Source: Thalassotalea_B piscium_A
GTDB taxonomy: Bacteria; Pseudomonadota; Gammaproteobacteria; Enterobacterales; Alteromonadaceae
NCBI GenBank assembly: GCA_049347715.1
Contig: CP186339.1
Span: 744,001 to 808,000 of the forward strand
Reading direction: 5' to 3'
DNA: 64,000 bases
A program made the translations under genes and the position numbers. The notes beneath the pieces were generated by a model that ran no database searches, was not told the DNA's origin, and worked only from the letters and a program-made list of their open reading frames with translations. Below are positions 8,967 to 16,477 of this stretch, one piece after another (the first letter of the stretch is position 1; each line of letters starts with the position of its first letter).

Positions 8967-10154
8967 ATGTCTTGGACGAAACTCAATAAACAAATTAGCG
9001 CGCATTCCCTGATGGCTTTAGACGCCTTTACTTGTCGAGACTATGGGGTCAAGCTAGATCATGATTTCCCGTTTCATAAAGTTAAATTTACTTGCCAAGC
9101 TTTAGCAATGCTCGCTCAGTTAAACGACTACGACCAACAAATGGTAGCCAGAGATATAGAGCATATTTGTGCACACCCTAATTCTACACATTCAGTAAAA
9201 CACAGTCGCAATCCTTTACGTCGTTTATGGCGTACTAAATATCCGTTTCGTAATTATCATTATTTATTAGCCTATACCCATCAGGATGATCAAATTAATA
9301 TTGATGACATTCTTTTTGATGTGCAATTAAAAGGCCCTAAAACTAACTTTTCCGCTGAACGCACTATGCTTTATCATGTAGATAGACAAACATCGGCAAC
9401 TTATAATAAAGCACTGGATGAAGAAGGAATTGACGAATTAAAAGGCGCATGGAATAGAAACCCAAACCCAACAACTAAAGTAAGTACAAGCCATGCCGCT
9501 GTTAATGGTATGCTAAACGAGTTAGATAAAGCTGCGTGGTTAATGGGGACGCATTTAGATACCGCCTATCAAAGTGATAGTATAAAAGCCTATACACTTT
9601 TTCATAACCCAACTGATAATCCAGGGTTAGATTTAGTTGAATGTGCCTTTGATAAGAGCCAAGGGCAAACCTCGCATAATGCTCAACACTTAGCCGCCGT
9701 ATTGGCACAAAACAATCAAAAAGGTAAGAAAGTCAAGTGGGTGGCACATAGTCAAGGGGCAATTATCTTTTGCTCTGCGCTAGAGCACTATCGTATTAAG
9801 TACGGCAAACTTTTAACCACTCAACAACTTGCCATACATGGTTCGGGCGCTAATCTTGACCGACTTAAACGTGTGGCGCATAACACAGGGATGACGATTA
9901 ATTCTATTCGAAACAATCCTTATGATTTAGTACCTAATATTGCGGGTACAAACGATCTATCAGGAAGTAGTTTAGCCCGCTCAATTAAATTTGGTAAATA
10001 CCTGGTAGCAGATCCCGGTATTAGTCCGCATACGTTACCTTTTTTAGGGCTTAAAACCTACGCAGATCAATTACAATTGTTAGGTAATGTTCCCGCGGCA
10101 ACAAAAGTAAGGAAATTCGTCCATACTCTACCTCTAGGTGACAAAAGAATATGA
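8967..10154 (+). CDS. Predicted serine alpha/beta-hydrolase, orphan (possible toxin/effector)
   Basis: A protein of about 395 residues not recognised from any named family. It has no signal peptide and no membrane segment. KWVAHSQGAIIF is a nucleophile elbow of the alpha/beta-hydrolase type (A-H-S-Q-G, the serine codon at 9750). It is followed in the expected order by an acid candidate in NNPYDLVPNI (Asp codon at 9924) and a histidine candidate in ISPHTLPF (His codon at 10029). The frame opens with ATG at 8955, but ATG at 8967 has GGAA 7 bases upstream and was preferred. The stop overlaps the next start as ATGA, so it is translationally coupled to the partner gene. Orphan lipase-like proteins coupled to duplicated small genes resemble effector-immunity pairs, but no secretion marker (VgrG, PAAR, Rhs) is present, so that role is inference. 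Confidence 0.7.
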   Translation: MSWTKLNKQISAHSLMALDAFTCRDYGVKLDHDFPFHKVKFTCQALAMLAQLNDYDQQMVARDIEHICAHPNSTHSVKHSRNPLRRLWRTKYPFRNYHYLLAYTHQDDQINIDDILFDVQLKGPKTNFSAERTMLYHVDRQTSATYNKALDEEGIDELKGAWNRNPNPTTKVSTSHAAVNGMLNELDKAAWLMGTHLDTAYQSDSIKAYTLFHNPTDNPGLDLVECAFDKSQGQTSHNAQHLAAVLAQNNQKGKKVKWVAHSQGAIIFCSALEHYRIKYGKLLTTQQLAIHGSGANLDRLKRVAHNTGMTINSIRNNPYDLVPNIAGTNDLSGSSLARSIKFGKYLVADPGISPHTLPFLGLKTYADQLQLLGNVPAATKVRKFVHTLPLGDKRI

Positions 10155-10945
10155 TACAACTTATAAAAGCTTTGTGGCGTGGTTTTGTTGGCGGGCCTGA
10201 TTTTAGTCGTTGTACAACACATCGCTTTCTTTTAGATGCCCAACAACTCAGTATTGATTTACCTGACAGTAATCTAGCATTAGCACCCGGTAAGATTGAT
10301 TTATATTTTCCTCACACATCTACCTCGTGGTTTGAACAGCATAAAAAAACATATGAGCAGCATCATTTTGTACGTGTAATAACAAAAAATTGGATGTATG
10401 TGCCTCCTATAGCTCTATTCCCAACTAGCGAATATGGCATGTTAAGTTGTCAACTCCGGATAAAGCAAACTGATACAATTAATGTATTAGATAAAGAAGC
10501 CTTGTCACAATACGTGACAAAAGCGTATGACGATTACCATTATGGACCTAATGGGGAAAATACTAAAATTCGTCAAAGGACTGAAGAAAGATTCAGTAGA
10601 AGCTCATGTAATTGGACCGAAGAAGAAATAGAAGCTGAAATTGCTCTTGTTATAGAACTAAATGGTTATCAAACACTAGCGCCCGCAATCCTTAAAACTT
10701 TTAATCAATTGACTTGGGTATTTTATCGGGAGAGCAGAAATAATAATAATTCCTACCGTGAATTCTATTGTTTACCTTTAAGTGAAAACAGCTTTTTAGA
10801 AATTAAATTCAGTCATCAACTTGACCGTCCTAATAAACATAAAAAATGGGCAAAGCATGCGTTAGCGTCACAAGAGCGGATTATGGCATCCATTTATCTT
10901 GATGATTTACCGCAAGAGCCTGCTATAGAGCATAATGTTGATTAA
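10151..10945 (+). CDS. Unrecognised partner protein of the hydrolase (possible immunity protein), full copy
   Basis: A 264-residue protein of unknown family. It begins MIQLIKALWRGFVGGPDF and has no classical signal peptide. Its composition is that of a soluble mixed alpha/beta protein, with aromatic-rich strands (WMYVPPIALFPTSEYGMLSC) and a C-terminal segment FLEIKFSHQLDRPNKHKKW that leads into a helix ending near SIYLDDLP. It overlaps the hydrolase gene by 4 bases (ATGA) and the next gene by 11 bases, so the three genes form one transcription unit. The first 110 residues are repeated almost unchanged in the following gene. Coupled position and tandem duplication suggest an inhibitor or immunity role, but sequence alone does not show it. 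Confidence 0.65.
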   Translation: MIQLIKALWRGFVGGPDFSRCTTHRFLLDAQQLSIDLPDSNLALAPGKIDLYFPHTSTSWFEQHKKTYEQHHFVRVITKNWMYVPPIALFPTSEYGMLSCQLRIKQTDTINVLDKEALSQYVTKAYDDYHYGPNGENTKIRQRTEERFSRSSCNWTEEEIEAEIALVIELNGYQTLAPAILKTFNQLTWVFYRESRNNNNSYREFYCLPLSENSFLEIKFSHQLDRPNKHKKWAKHALASQERIMASIYLDDLPQEPAIEHNVD

Positions 10946-11276
10946 ACTTATTAAAGCTTTTTGGCGTGGCTTTGTTGGTGGATCTGATTTTAGTCGTTGT
11001 ACAACACATCATTTTCTTTTAGATGCCCAACAACTTAGTATTGATTTACCTGACAGTAATCTAGCATTAGCACCCGGTAAGATTGATTTATATTTTCCTC
11101 ACACATCTACATCGTGGTTTGAACAGCATAAAAAAACATATGAGCAGCATCATTTTGTACGTGTAATAACTAAAAGCTGGATGTATGTGCCTCCTATAGC
11201 TCTATTCCCAACTAGCGAATATGGTATGTTAAGTTGTCAACTCCGGATAAAGCTAACTGATACAATTCATTCTTAA
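10935..11276 (+). pseudogene. Truncated tandem copy of the partner gene
   Basis: A 113-codon frame whose first 110 or so residues match the preceding gene with only a few changes (for example GGPDF to GGSDF, HRFLL to HHFLL, TKNWM to TKSWM). Homology stops after the shared GATACAATT at about 11267, and the frame ends three codons later. The last 150 or so residues of the family are absent, so this is a 5' fragment from an unequal duplication. It keeps an ATG (10935; the base aligned with the first copy's ATG is a TTG at 10938) and overlaps the first copy's stop, so it could still be translated as a short protein. The near-identity at DNA level implies a recent event or continuing gene conversion. 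Confidence 0.75.
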
Positions 11277-11676
11277 TGACATATTAGTACCACTTGGTTT
11301 ACAGCATACTTATTTCTCAGTTAATGACGTTAACTCATCTAAAGTCATGAGTGGTTACTACGTGGGTTATCCTGATGATTTTAAAACACTTGACCAAGGT
11401 TTTGTAGCAACTGCCGAAGATGTTGGAATATTTTTACGCGCGTTAAATGATGGAACATTATTTACCGAACAAGAACAGGCGATATATACCTCAATTTATC
11501 AATATGAACATACGGGTTGGGTAATTGGCTATTATAGTATTGCTCGTTATTACCAAGATATTGATACTGTAGTGATACAGTTTGTTAACACTGTTGGTGA
11601 TAACACTCTGATCTTTTCAAATGTTGTTTATGATCGCATTGTGCAAATGTTAAAAAAGAGATCATCAACTATTTAA
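11268..11676 (+). pseudogene. 3' remnant of a serine beta-lactamase-like hydrolase gene
   Basis: The frame is open from the duplication breakpoint and reads ILNDILVPLGLQHTYFSVND, then GFVATAEDVGIFLRALNDGT, and ends after HTGWVIGYYSIARYYQDIDT and a C-terminal helix. This is the pattern of the C-terminal half of beta-lactamase / D-Ala-D-Ala carboxypeptidase-like serine hydrolases (the I..PLGL.HT segment, then the F.A...D...FLRAL helix). The catalytic SxxK and YxN parts are missing. An ATG at 11347 lies inside the fragment but has no clear ribosome site. The remnant is joined directly to the truncated partner copy, which points to a deletion between the two genes. Confidence 0.7.
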
Positions 11677-12016
11677 GGGGCGAGTTAAAGGCAAAGCATT
11701 TGTGTTTTTTGCTAAGCCATTTAATACAGATAATGGAAAGATCAAAAAATGAAATCTCGAACGAAGAATGATCAGTTTGGACAAACATCTAAATAAATAA
11801 TCAATAGCAGCTATTGCTGGCAGAACGCCAGCAAGGTTAAGCGGCATAAGGATAGGCTTTTTAACGCCCATGAATTGCATCATTATTTAGAGACAAAACC
11901 TTATTTGAACCTAGCTGTCTATGGTAAAGTAATGCTGATTGAACCATACGAGCGTATTGTCCAGCTACTTAGCTTGGGTATTAACCTAACTTGAATAAAC
12001 TAATTGTAGGCATATT
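11677..12016. other. Non-coding stretch at the right edge of the accessory island
   Basis: About 340 bases without a convincing gene. A minus-strand frame of 72 codons (11665-11883) lacks a ribosome site and any recognisable motif. The stretch holds one perfect short hairpin (listed separately). It also supplies the leader of selO, where TTGAAC at 11904 and TAATGC at 11929 could form a weak sigma-70 promoter with a long spacer. No insertion-sequence ends or target duplications are evident by eye. Confidence 0.4.
11814..11834. repeat. Perfect 8-bp stem hairpin
   Basis: TTGCTGGC and GCCAGCAA flank the 5-base loop AGAAC. There is no following T-tract, so it is not a standard terminator. It could be a REP-like or recombination-associated hairpin left at the island edge. 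Confidence 0.5.
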
Positions 12017-13585
12017 GTGAAAACTCTGAATTTTTCATTTGATAATCAATTTTTAAAACATTTTCCCGCCGACGAAATTGCAGAGAATTATCCGCGACAA
12101 GTTAGTCAGGCTTATTCTTGGGTAACCCCTAAAAAAACAGCAGCACCGAAACTTATAGCATTAACAGAAGCGTTGGCTTTAGAAGTTGGTTTTAATGTTG
12201 ATGAAAACATAGCGTTATTTACTGATGTATTTTCAGGTAATGCACTACTTGATGGCATGCAGCCTTATGCGATGAATTATGGCGGTCATCAATTTGGTCA
12301 TTGGGCAGGGCAACTTGGTGATGGTAGAGCAATTAACTTAGGGCAAATAACAACCGATTCAGGCTTGTTAACTTTACAACTCAAAGGTGCCGGGCCAACA
12401 CCCTATTCGCGAACAGCAGACGGCTTAGCTGTATTGCGTTCTTCTATTCGTGAGTTTTTGTGCTCTGAAGCTATGTATCACTTGGGTATACCAACAACAC
12501 GTGCGCTGAGTTTATGTTTAACGGGTGATGACGTTATACGAGATATGTTTTACAACGGTAATATTAAAGCGGAGCCAGGGGCGGTAGTGTGTAGAGTATC
12601 AAAAAGCTTTTTGCGTTTTGGTTGCTTCCAATTACCTGCCAACCGCGGTGATAAACAGTTATTAAAGCAATTGGTGGATTATTCCATTAACCAAGATTTC
12701 CCTCACTTAGGTCAGCCATGTAAATCCGTTTATCTTAAATGGTTCCAAGAAATCTGCGAGCGTACTTGTCAGTTAATTGTGCATTGGATGCGGGTAGGTT
12801 TTGTACATGGTGTTATGAATACCGATAATTTATCTATTATTGGTGAGACTATTGATTATGGACCTTATGGTTGGATAGATAATTTTGACTTGCATTGGAC
12901 GCCTAACACTACTGATGCTCAAGGTAAGCGTTATTGTTTTGGTGCGCAAGCGGAAATTGGTCAATGGAATTTGTTTCAACTGGCTAATGCGATTTATCCA
13001 TTAATCGAAGATGCGGCCCCCTTAAATGAAACCTTGAATAATTATGCTACTTCGTATCATCAAGCTTATGGTGAAATGATGGCAAGTAAATTGGGGCTTG
13101 AACGTTATATCAAAGATAAAGATGATGCTTTGTTTATTGAATTAGAACAATTAATGACAGCATTAACGCTAGATATGACTATATTTTATCGGCTGCTGGC
13201 GACAGCAACACGAGAAAATAGCTCAGATGTACTACAATTTTTTACTCCTTGTTTTTATGAGAGTGAAGACTTTACTGATGAGGATGTTACAAAATTAACG
13301 CAATGGTTAACCCTGTATTTTGAACGTTTAACCATGAATGAATGTGATGATGAGCAACGCCGTATCAATATGAATTTAGTTAATCCTAAGTATGTACTTA
13401 GAAATTACATTGCACAGCAAGCTATTGAGCAAGCTGAGCAAGGGGATTATCAGTTACTTAATACGTTACAAACGGTATTTAAAAAACCTTATGATGAACA
13501 GCCAGAATTTGAGCAATTCGCCATGAAACGTCCGCAGTGGGCTAAAAATAAAGCAGGTTGCTCAATGCTGTCTTGTAGTTCATAA
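12017..13585 (+). CDS. selO: Protein adenylyltransferase SelO (YdiU/UPF0061 family)
   Basis: A 522-residue pseudokinase-fold enzyme that transfers AMP from ATP to protein Ser/Thr/Tyr and is linked in known members to redox homeostasis. Matches include YGGHQFGHWAGQLGDGRAI, LKGAGPTPYSRTADG, the helix AVLRSSIREFLCSEAMYHLG, and the metal/active-site loop HGVMNTDN at residues 264-271, followed by TIDYGPYGWIDNF. The extreme C-terminus CSMLSCSS keeps the Cys-Ser-Ser ending that in eukaryotic SelO carries selenocysteine and in bacteria forms a regulatory disulfide. It starts at GTG 12017 with a weak TAGG site. It is longer than E. coli SelO (478). Its stop is 3 bases from the stop of the convergent CBS gene. 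Confidence 0.95.
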   Translation: MKTLNFSFDNQFLKHFPADEIAENYPRQVSQAYSWVTPKKTAAPKLIALTEALALEVGFNVDENIALFTDVFSGNALLDGMQPYAMNYGGHQFGHWAGQLGDGRAINLGQITTDSGLLTLQLKGAGPTPYSRTADGLAVLRSSIREFLCSEAMYHLGIPTTRALSLCLTGDDVIRDMFYNGNIKAEPGAVVCRVSKSFLRFGCFQLPANRGDKQLLKQLVDYSINQDFPHLGQPCKSVYLKWFQEICERTCQLIVHWMRVGFVHGVMNTDNLSIIGETIDYGPYGWIDNFDLHWTPNTTDAQGKRYCFGAQAEIGQWNLFQLANAIYPLIEDAAPLNETLNNYATSYHQAYGEMMASKLGLERYIKDKDDALFIELEQLMTALTLDMTIFYRLLATATRENSSDVLQFFTPCFYESEDFTDEDVTKLTQWLTLYFERLTMNECDDEQRRINMNLVNPKYVLRNYIAQQAIEQAEQGDYQLLNTLQTVFKKPYDEQPEFEQFAMKRPQWAKNKAGCSMLSCSS

Positions 13586-13588
13586 GGA

Positions 13589-14044
13589 TTATTCTGTTGG
13601 TGATGACTTACTCTTTTCCTTGAGTGCCATTTTTTTCATATATTGTAATGCGGCAACTTTAATAATATCTCGCCATGAAATAATACCAACAGGTTGATAG
13701 TTGTCATTAATAATAGGTAAACACGAGATGTGGTGCTGATGAAAAAGCATTACCGCTTCATTAAGTGAGCTGCTCTCATTGGTGGTAATTAAATCCCTAC
13801 TCATGATTAAATGTACTTTTTTATGCAGTAACATACTATCGCGAGGGATTTCTTTACTTGTGCCAATGTAAGGGCTTAAGTGCTTATATAGCTCTCTATC
13901 GGTTAATACACCGGCTAATTCTTTATTATTGAGCACTAAAATATGATGGATGTTATTTTTTTCGAAAAGTACTTTTGCTTTGTGCAAATCATCATCAATA
14001 TCTAGGGTGATTAATTTTTTAGACATTATTTGGCTAAGACTCAT
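13589..14044 (-). CDS. Two-CBS-domain protein
   Basis: A 151-residue cytoplasmic protein made of one CBS pair (a Bateman module): the first at about residues 5-60 (MSKKLITLDIDDDLHKAKVL, then HHILVLNNKELAGVLTDREL), the second at about 80-138 (MSRDLITTNESSSLNEAVML, then ISCLPIINDNYQPVGIISWR). The GVLTDREL and GIISWRDI ends are typical of adenine-nucleotide-binding CBS pairs. No effector domain is attached, so it is probably a stand-alone sensor or regulator. AGGAG lies 8 bases upstream of the ATG. It diverges from the pst operon and converges with selO. Confidence 0.88.
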   Translation of the reverse strand: MSLSQIMSKKLITLDIDDDLHKAKVLFEKNNIHHILVLNNKELAGVLTDRELYKHLSPYIGTSKEIPRDSMLLHKKVHLIMSRDLITTNESSSLNEAVMLFHQHHISCLPIINDNYQPVGIISWRDIIKVAALQYMKKMALKEKSKSSPTE

Positions 14045-14145
14045 GGTCTGTTCTCCTGCTTTTCGAACTTGTTTTACTTAGAGATTTTACTCCTAACTGA
14101 CTAATAAGATAAACATAATTTACTTATTTTACGAGTAATAATTAC

Positions 14146-14179
14146 CTGTCACAAAAGTGTCACACAACTGTCTTATAAT
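14146..14179 (+). promoter_or_regulatory. Pho box (three PhoB repeats) and -10 of the pst operon
   Basis: CTGTCAC (14146), GTGTCAC (14157) and CTGTCTT (14168) are spaced exactly 11 bp, with A-rich 4-base linkers, as in PhoB-binding direct repeats (consensus CTGTCAT). A perfect TATAAT at 14174-14179 overlaps the end of the last repeat. The PhoB array therefore replaces a -35 element, the arrangement of PhoB-activated promoters. It predicts phosphate-starvation control of the genes that follow. Confidence 0.9.
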
Positions 14180-14217
14180 TCCTGCAATTATTTAAAATAG
14201 CTATTTAGGATTATTAA

Positions 14218-16461
14218 GTGACAATCGCGTTAAAATCAACAGGTCCTCGGCAGTTGAAAAATGCACTAGCAAAATGGCTGATCACGCTAGGTGGCATCAG
14301 TGTGTTATTTACATTAGTGCTTATTTTTATGTATTTACTCTATGTGATTAAACCTATTTTTGCTGCTGCGGAAATAGAGAAAAAACAAGAGTTCGAATTA
14401 AGTAGTACCAGTAATGTAGCTGCTATTGGTGTTGATGAACTTAAAGAGTTAGCGTATGTCATAAATGAAAATGGTCAGATTGAGTATTACACCCTTGTTA
14501 ATGGTGTTGATCATAAAATTGGTGAGCAAGTTTATAGCCAACAATTACTCCCTGAAGGCATGGAACTTGAACAAATTATCGATATAAGCCTTGAAGAAAA
14601 GCTCTTTGTTGGAACGAATGGTCAAGTTCAATTAGTGTCGCCTAAATTTATCGCTCAATTTTCTGAGGGTACGCGCCAAATACTCCCCAACATTACGTAT
14701 CCTTTAAGTGATGAATTAATTGAGGTTGACCAAGAAGGTCAAGGGCTATCTTTAGTCTCATTTGCGATGAATGATGAACGGGCAATCTTTGTTGCATACA
14801 CAAATGATAACCGATTAATTAAAACAACATTAGTGGCTGACGATGATTTTACCTATGATTCAGCCCATGAAGTTTTATTCCAAGAAATTGAAACAAGCGT
14901 TAATCATTTTGATGAAATATTAGTAACGCCAGATTTATCAATGGCGTTTGCACGCTCTGATAATCAAGTGTTTGTTTATGACTTAAGCAATGATGATGAC
15001 GTAGTTTTAAAAGCGACTATTATTCCTCAACTTGCTCAAAATACAACAAAGCCACTTAACATTACCTCGATGGCATTATTGTCAGGTAGTAGTTCTATTT
15101 TATTGGGTGATAGTAGTGGACAAGTGAGCCAATGGTTTGAAGTTGCGACCGACAATGGACGAGAATTTAAAAAAATTCGCACCTTTGACGTAGCAGATAA
15201 CAAAGCTGTTGCCTCAATACATACAGAGCAATATCGTAAAAGTTTTTATACATTAACCACGAACGGTGAGCTGGGGTTATTTTACACAACCAGCGAAGCT
15301 GATTTATGGCGTGGTCAATTAAATGAAAATGCGCCGAGTCATTTTACCATTTCTCCTCGAGCAGATGCTTTATTGTCGCTTAGTGGTAATCGTTTTTCAT
15401 TATTCTCTGTGGAAAATGAACACCCTGAAGTTACTTGGCAAGCACTATGGGAAGAGGTTTGGTATGAGGGTTATCCTGAGCCAGAATATATTTGGCAATC
15501 AACCTCAGGTTCTGACGATTTTGAAGCTAAATTTTCTTTAGTACCTATTTCGTTTGGTACTATCAAAGCGGCTACTTATGCTATGCTCTTTGCAGTACCT
15601 ATTGCATTAACTGCGGCAATATACACCGCTTATTTTATGACCTCTTCAATGCGTAGGAAAATTAAACCTACTATTGAGATAATGGAAGCATTACCAACGG
15701 TAATTTTGGGTTTTCTTGCTGGTTTATGGCTTGCGCCAATTATTGAAAAATACCTGCCCGCAATTGCTTTATTGTTGTTGTTTTTGCCTCTTTCTGTCTT
15801 TTTAACTGCTTATGCTTGGTATAGGTTACCTAAAGATTTAAAAAGTAAATTACCTGAAACATTAGCACCTATTTTTCTCATTCCAGCAATGCTACTAGCT
15901 GCTTATGCTGCGTTTAGTTTGTCTCCTGTACTTGAACACTACTTTTTTGGTGGTGATGTTCGACAGTTTATTACTAATGATTTAAATATTGATTTTGACC
16001 AACGTAACGCTTTAGTTGTTGGTATTGCGATGGGCTTTGCCGTTATTCCAACGATCTTTTCTATGGCAGAAGACGCTATTTTTAGCGTACCTAAACATTT
16101 AACGAGTGGTTCGTTAGCGCTAGGGGCTACACAATGGCAAACATTAGTCAAAGTGGTGTTGTTAACGGCGAGCCCAGGAATTTTCTCGGCGATAATGATG
16201 GGGCTAGGTCGAGCTGTAGGCGAAACCATGATAGTACTGATGGCAACAGGTAATACCCCAATACTTGATTGGAACTTCTTCGAAGGAATGCGCACGTTAG
16301 CGGCGAACATTGCCGTTGAAATGCCGGAATCAGAAGTAGGGAGTTCGCATTATCGTATTCTCTTTTTAGCGGCATTTGTTTTATTTGTATTTACTTTTAT
16401 TTTCAATACAGTGGCTGAGTTTATACGTCAGCGCTTACGTGAAAAATATAGCTCGTTATAA
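14218..16461 (+). CDS. pstC: Phosphate ABC transporter permease PstC with large periplasmic domain
   Basis: A 747-residue inner-membrane permease, much longer than E. coli PstC (319). It has one N-terminal membrane helix at about residues 18-46 and then a periplasmic domain of about 390 residues with repeated strand-turn units (for example LLSGSSSILLGDSSGQVSQW and LLSLSGNRFSLFSVENEHPE), suggestive of a WD40-like propeller. The standard permease core starts near residue 445, with about six helices and the EAA-type loop SLALGATQWQTLVKVVLL. It starts at GTG 14218 with AGGATT 6 bases upstream. It is the first gene of pstC-pstA-pstB-phoU behind the Pho box. The core supports phosphate import. The role of the extra domain is not known from sequence, though enlarged PstC proteins exist in Vibrio, Shewanella and Pseudomonas. 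Confidence 0.92.
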   Translation: MTIALKSTGPRQLKNALAKWLITLGGISVLFTLVLIFMYLLYVIKPIFAAAEIEKKQEFELSSTSNVAAIGVDELKELAYVINENGQIEYYTLVNGVDHKIGEQVYSQQLLPEGMELEQIIDISLEEKLFVGTNGQVQLVSPKFIAQFSEGTRQILPNITYPLSDELIEVDQEGQGLSLVSFAMNDERAIFVAYTNDNRLIKTTLVADDDFTYDSAHEVLFQEIETSVNHFDEILVTPDLSMAFARSDNQVFVYDLSNDDDVVLKATIIPQLAQNTTKPLNITSMALLSGSSSILLGDSSGQVSQWFEVATDNGREFKKIRTFDVADNKAVASIHTEQYRKSFYTLTTNGELGLFYTTSEADLWRGQLNENAPSHFTISPRADALLSLSGNRFSLFSVENEHPEVTWQALWEEVWYEGYPEPEYIWQSTSGSDDFEAKFSLVPISFGTIKAATYAMLFAVPIALTAAIYTAYFMTSSMRRKIKPTIEIMEALPTVILGFLAGLWLAPIIEKYLPAIALLLLFLPLSVFLTAYAWYRLPKDLKSKLPETLAPIFLIPAMLLAAYAAFSLSPVLEHYFFGGDVRQFITNDLNIDFDQRNALVVGIAMGFAVIPTIFSMAEDAIFSVPKHLTSGSLALGATQWQTLVKVVLLTASPGIFSAIMMGLGRAVGETMIVLMATGNTPILDWNFFEGMRTLAANIAVEMPESEVGSSHYRILFLAAFVLFVFTFIFNTVAEFIRQRLREKYSSL

Positions 16462-16477
16462 GTTAAGGAACTGAAGA

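Noticed and set aside
11665..11883. A 72-codon minus-strand frame after the serine-hydrolase remnant
   Set aside because: No ribosome site and no recognisable motif; hydrophobic composition only. It overlaps the 3' end of the remnant.
11677..11900. An integron attC-like or insertion-sequence end near GGGGCGAGTTAAAGGC and TTTTTAACGCCC
   Set aside because: The core sites do not pair as an attC hairpin, and no integrase, transposase or target duplication is visible.
8660..12016. A complete type VI or contact-dependent secretion locus
   Set aside because: No VgrG, Hcp, PAAR, Rhs or CdiA/TpsA gene is in the window; only the possible effector pair can be argued.
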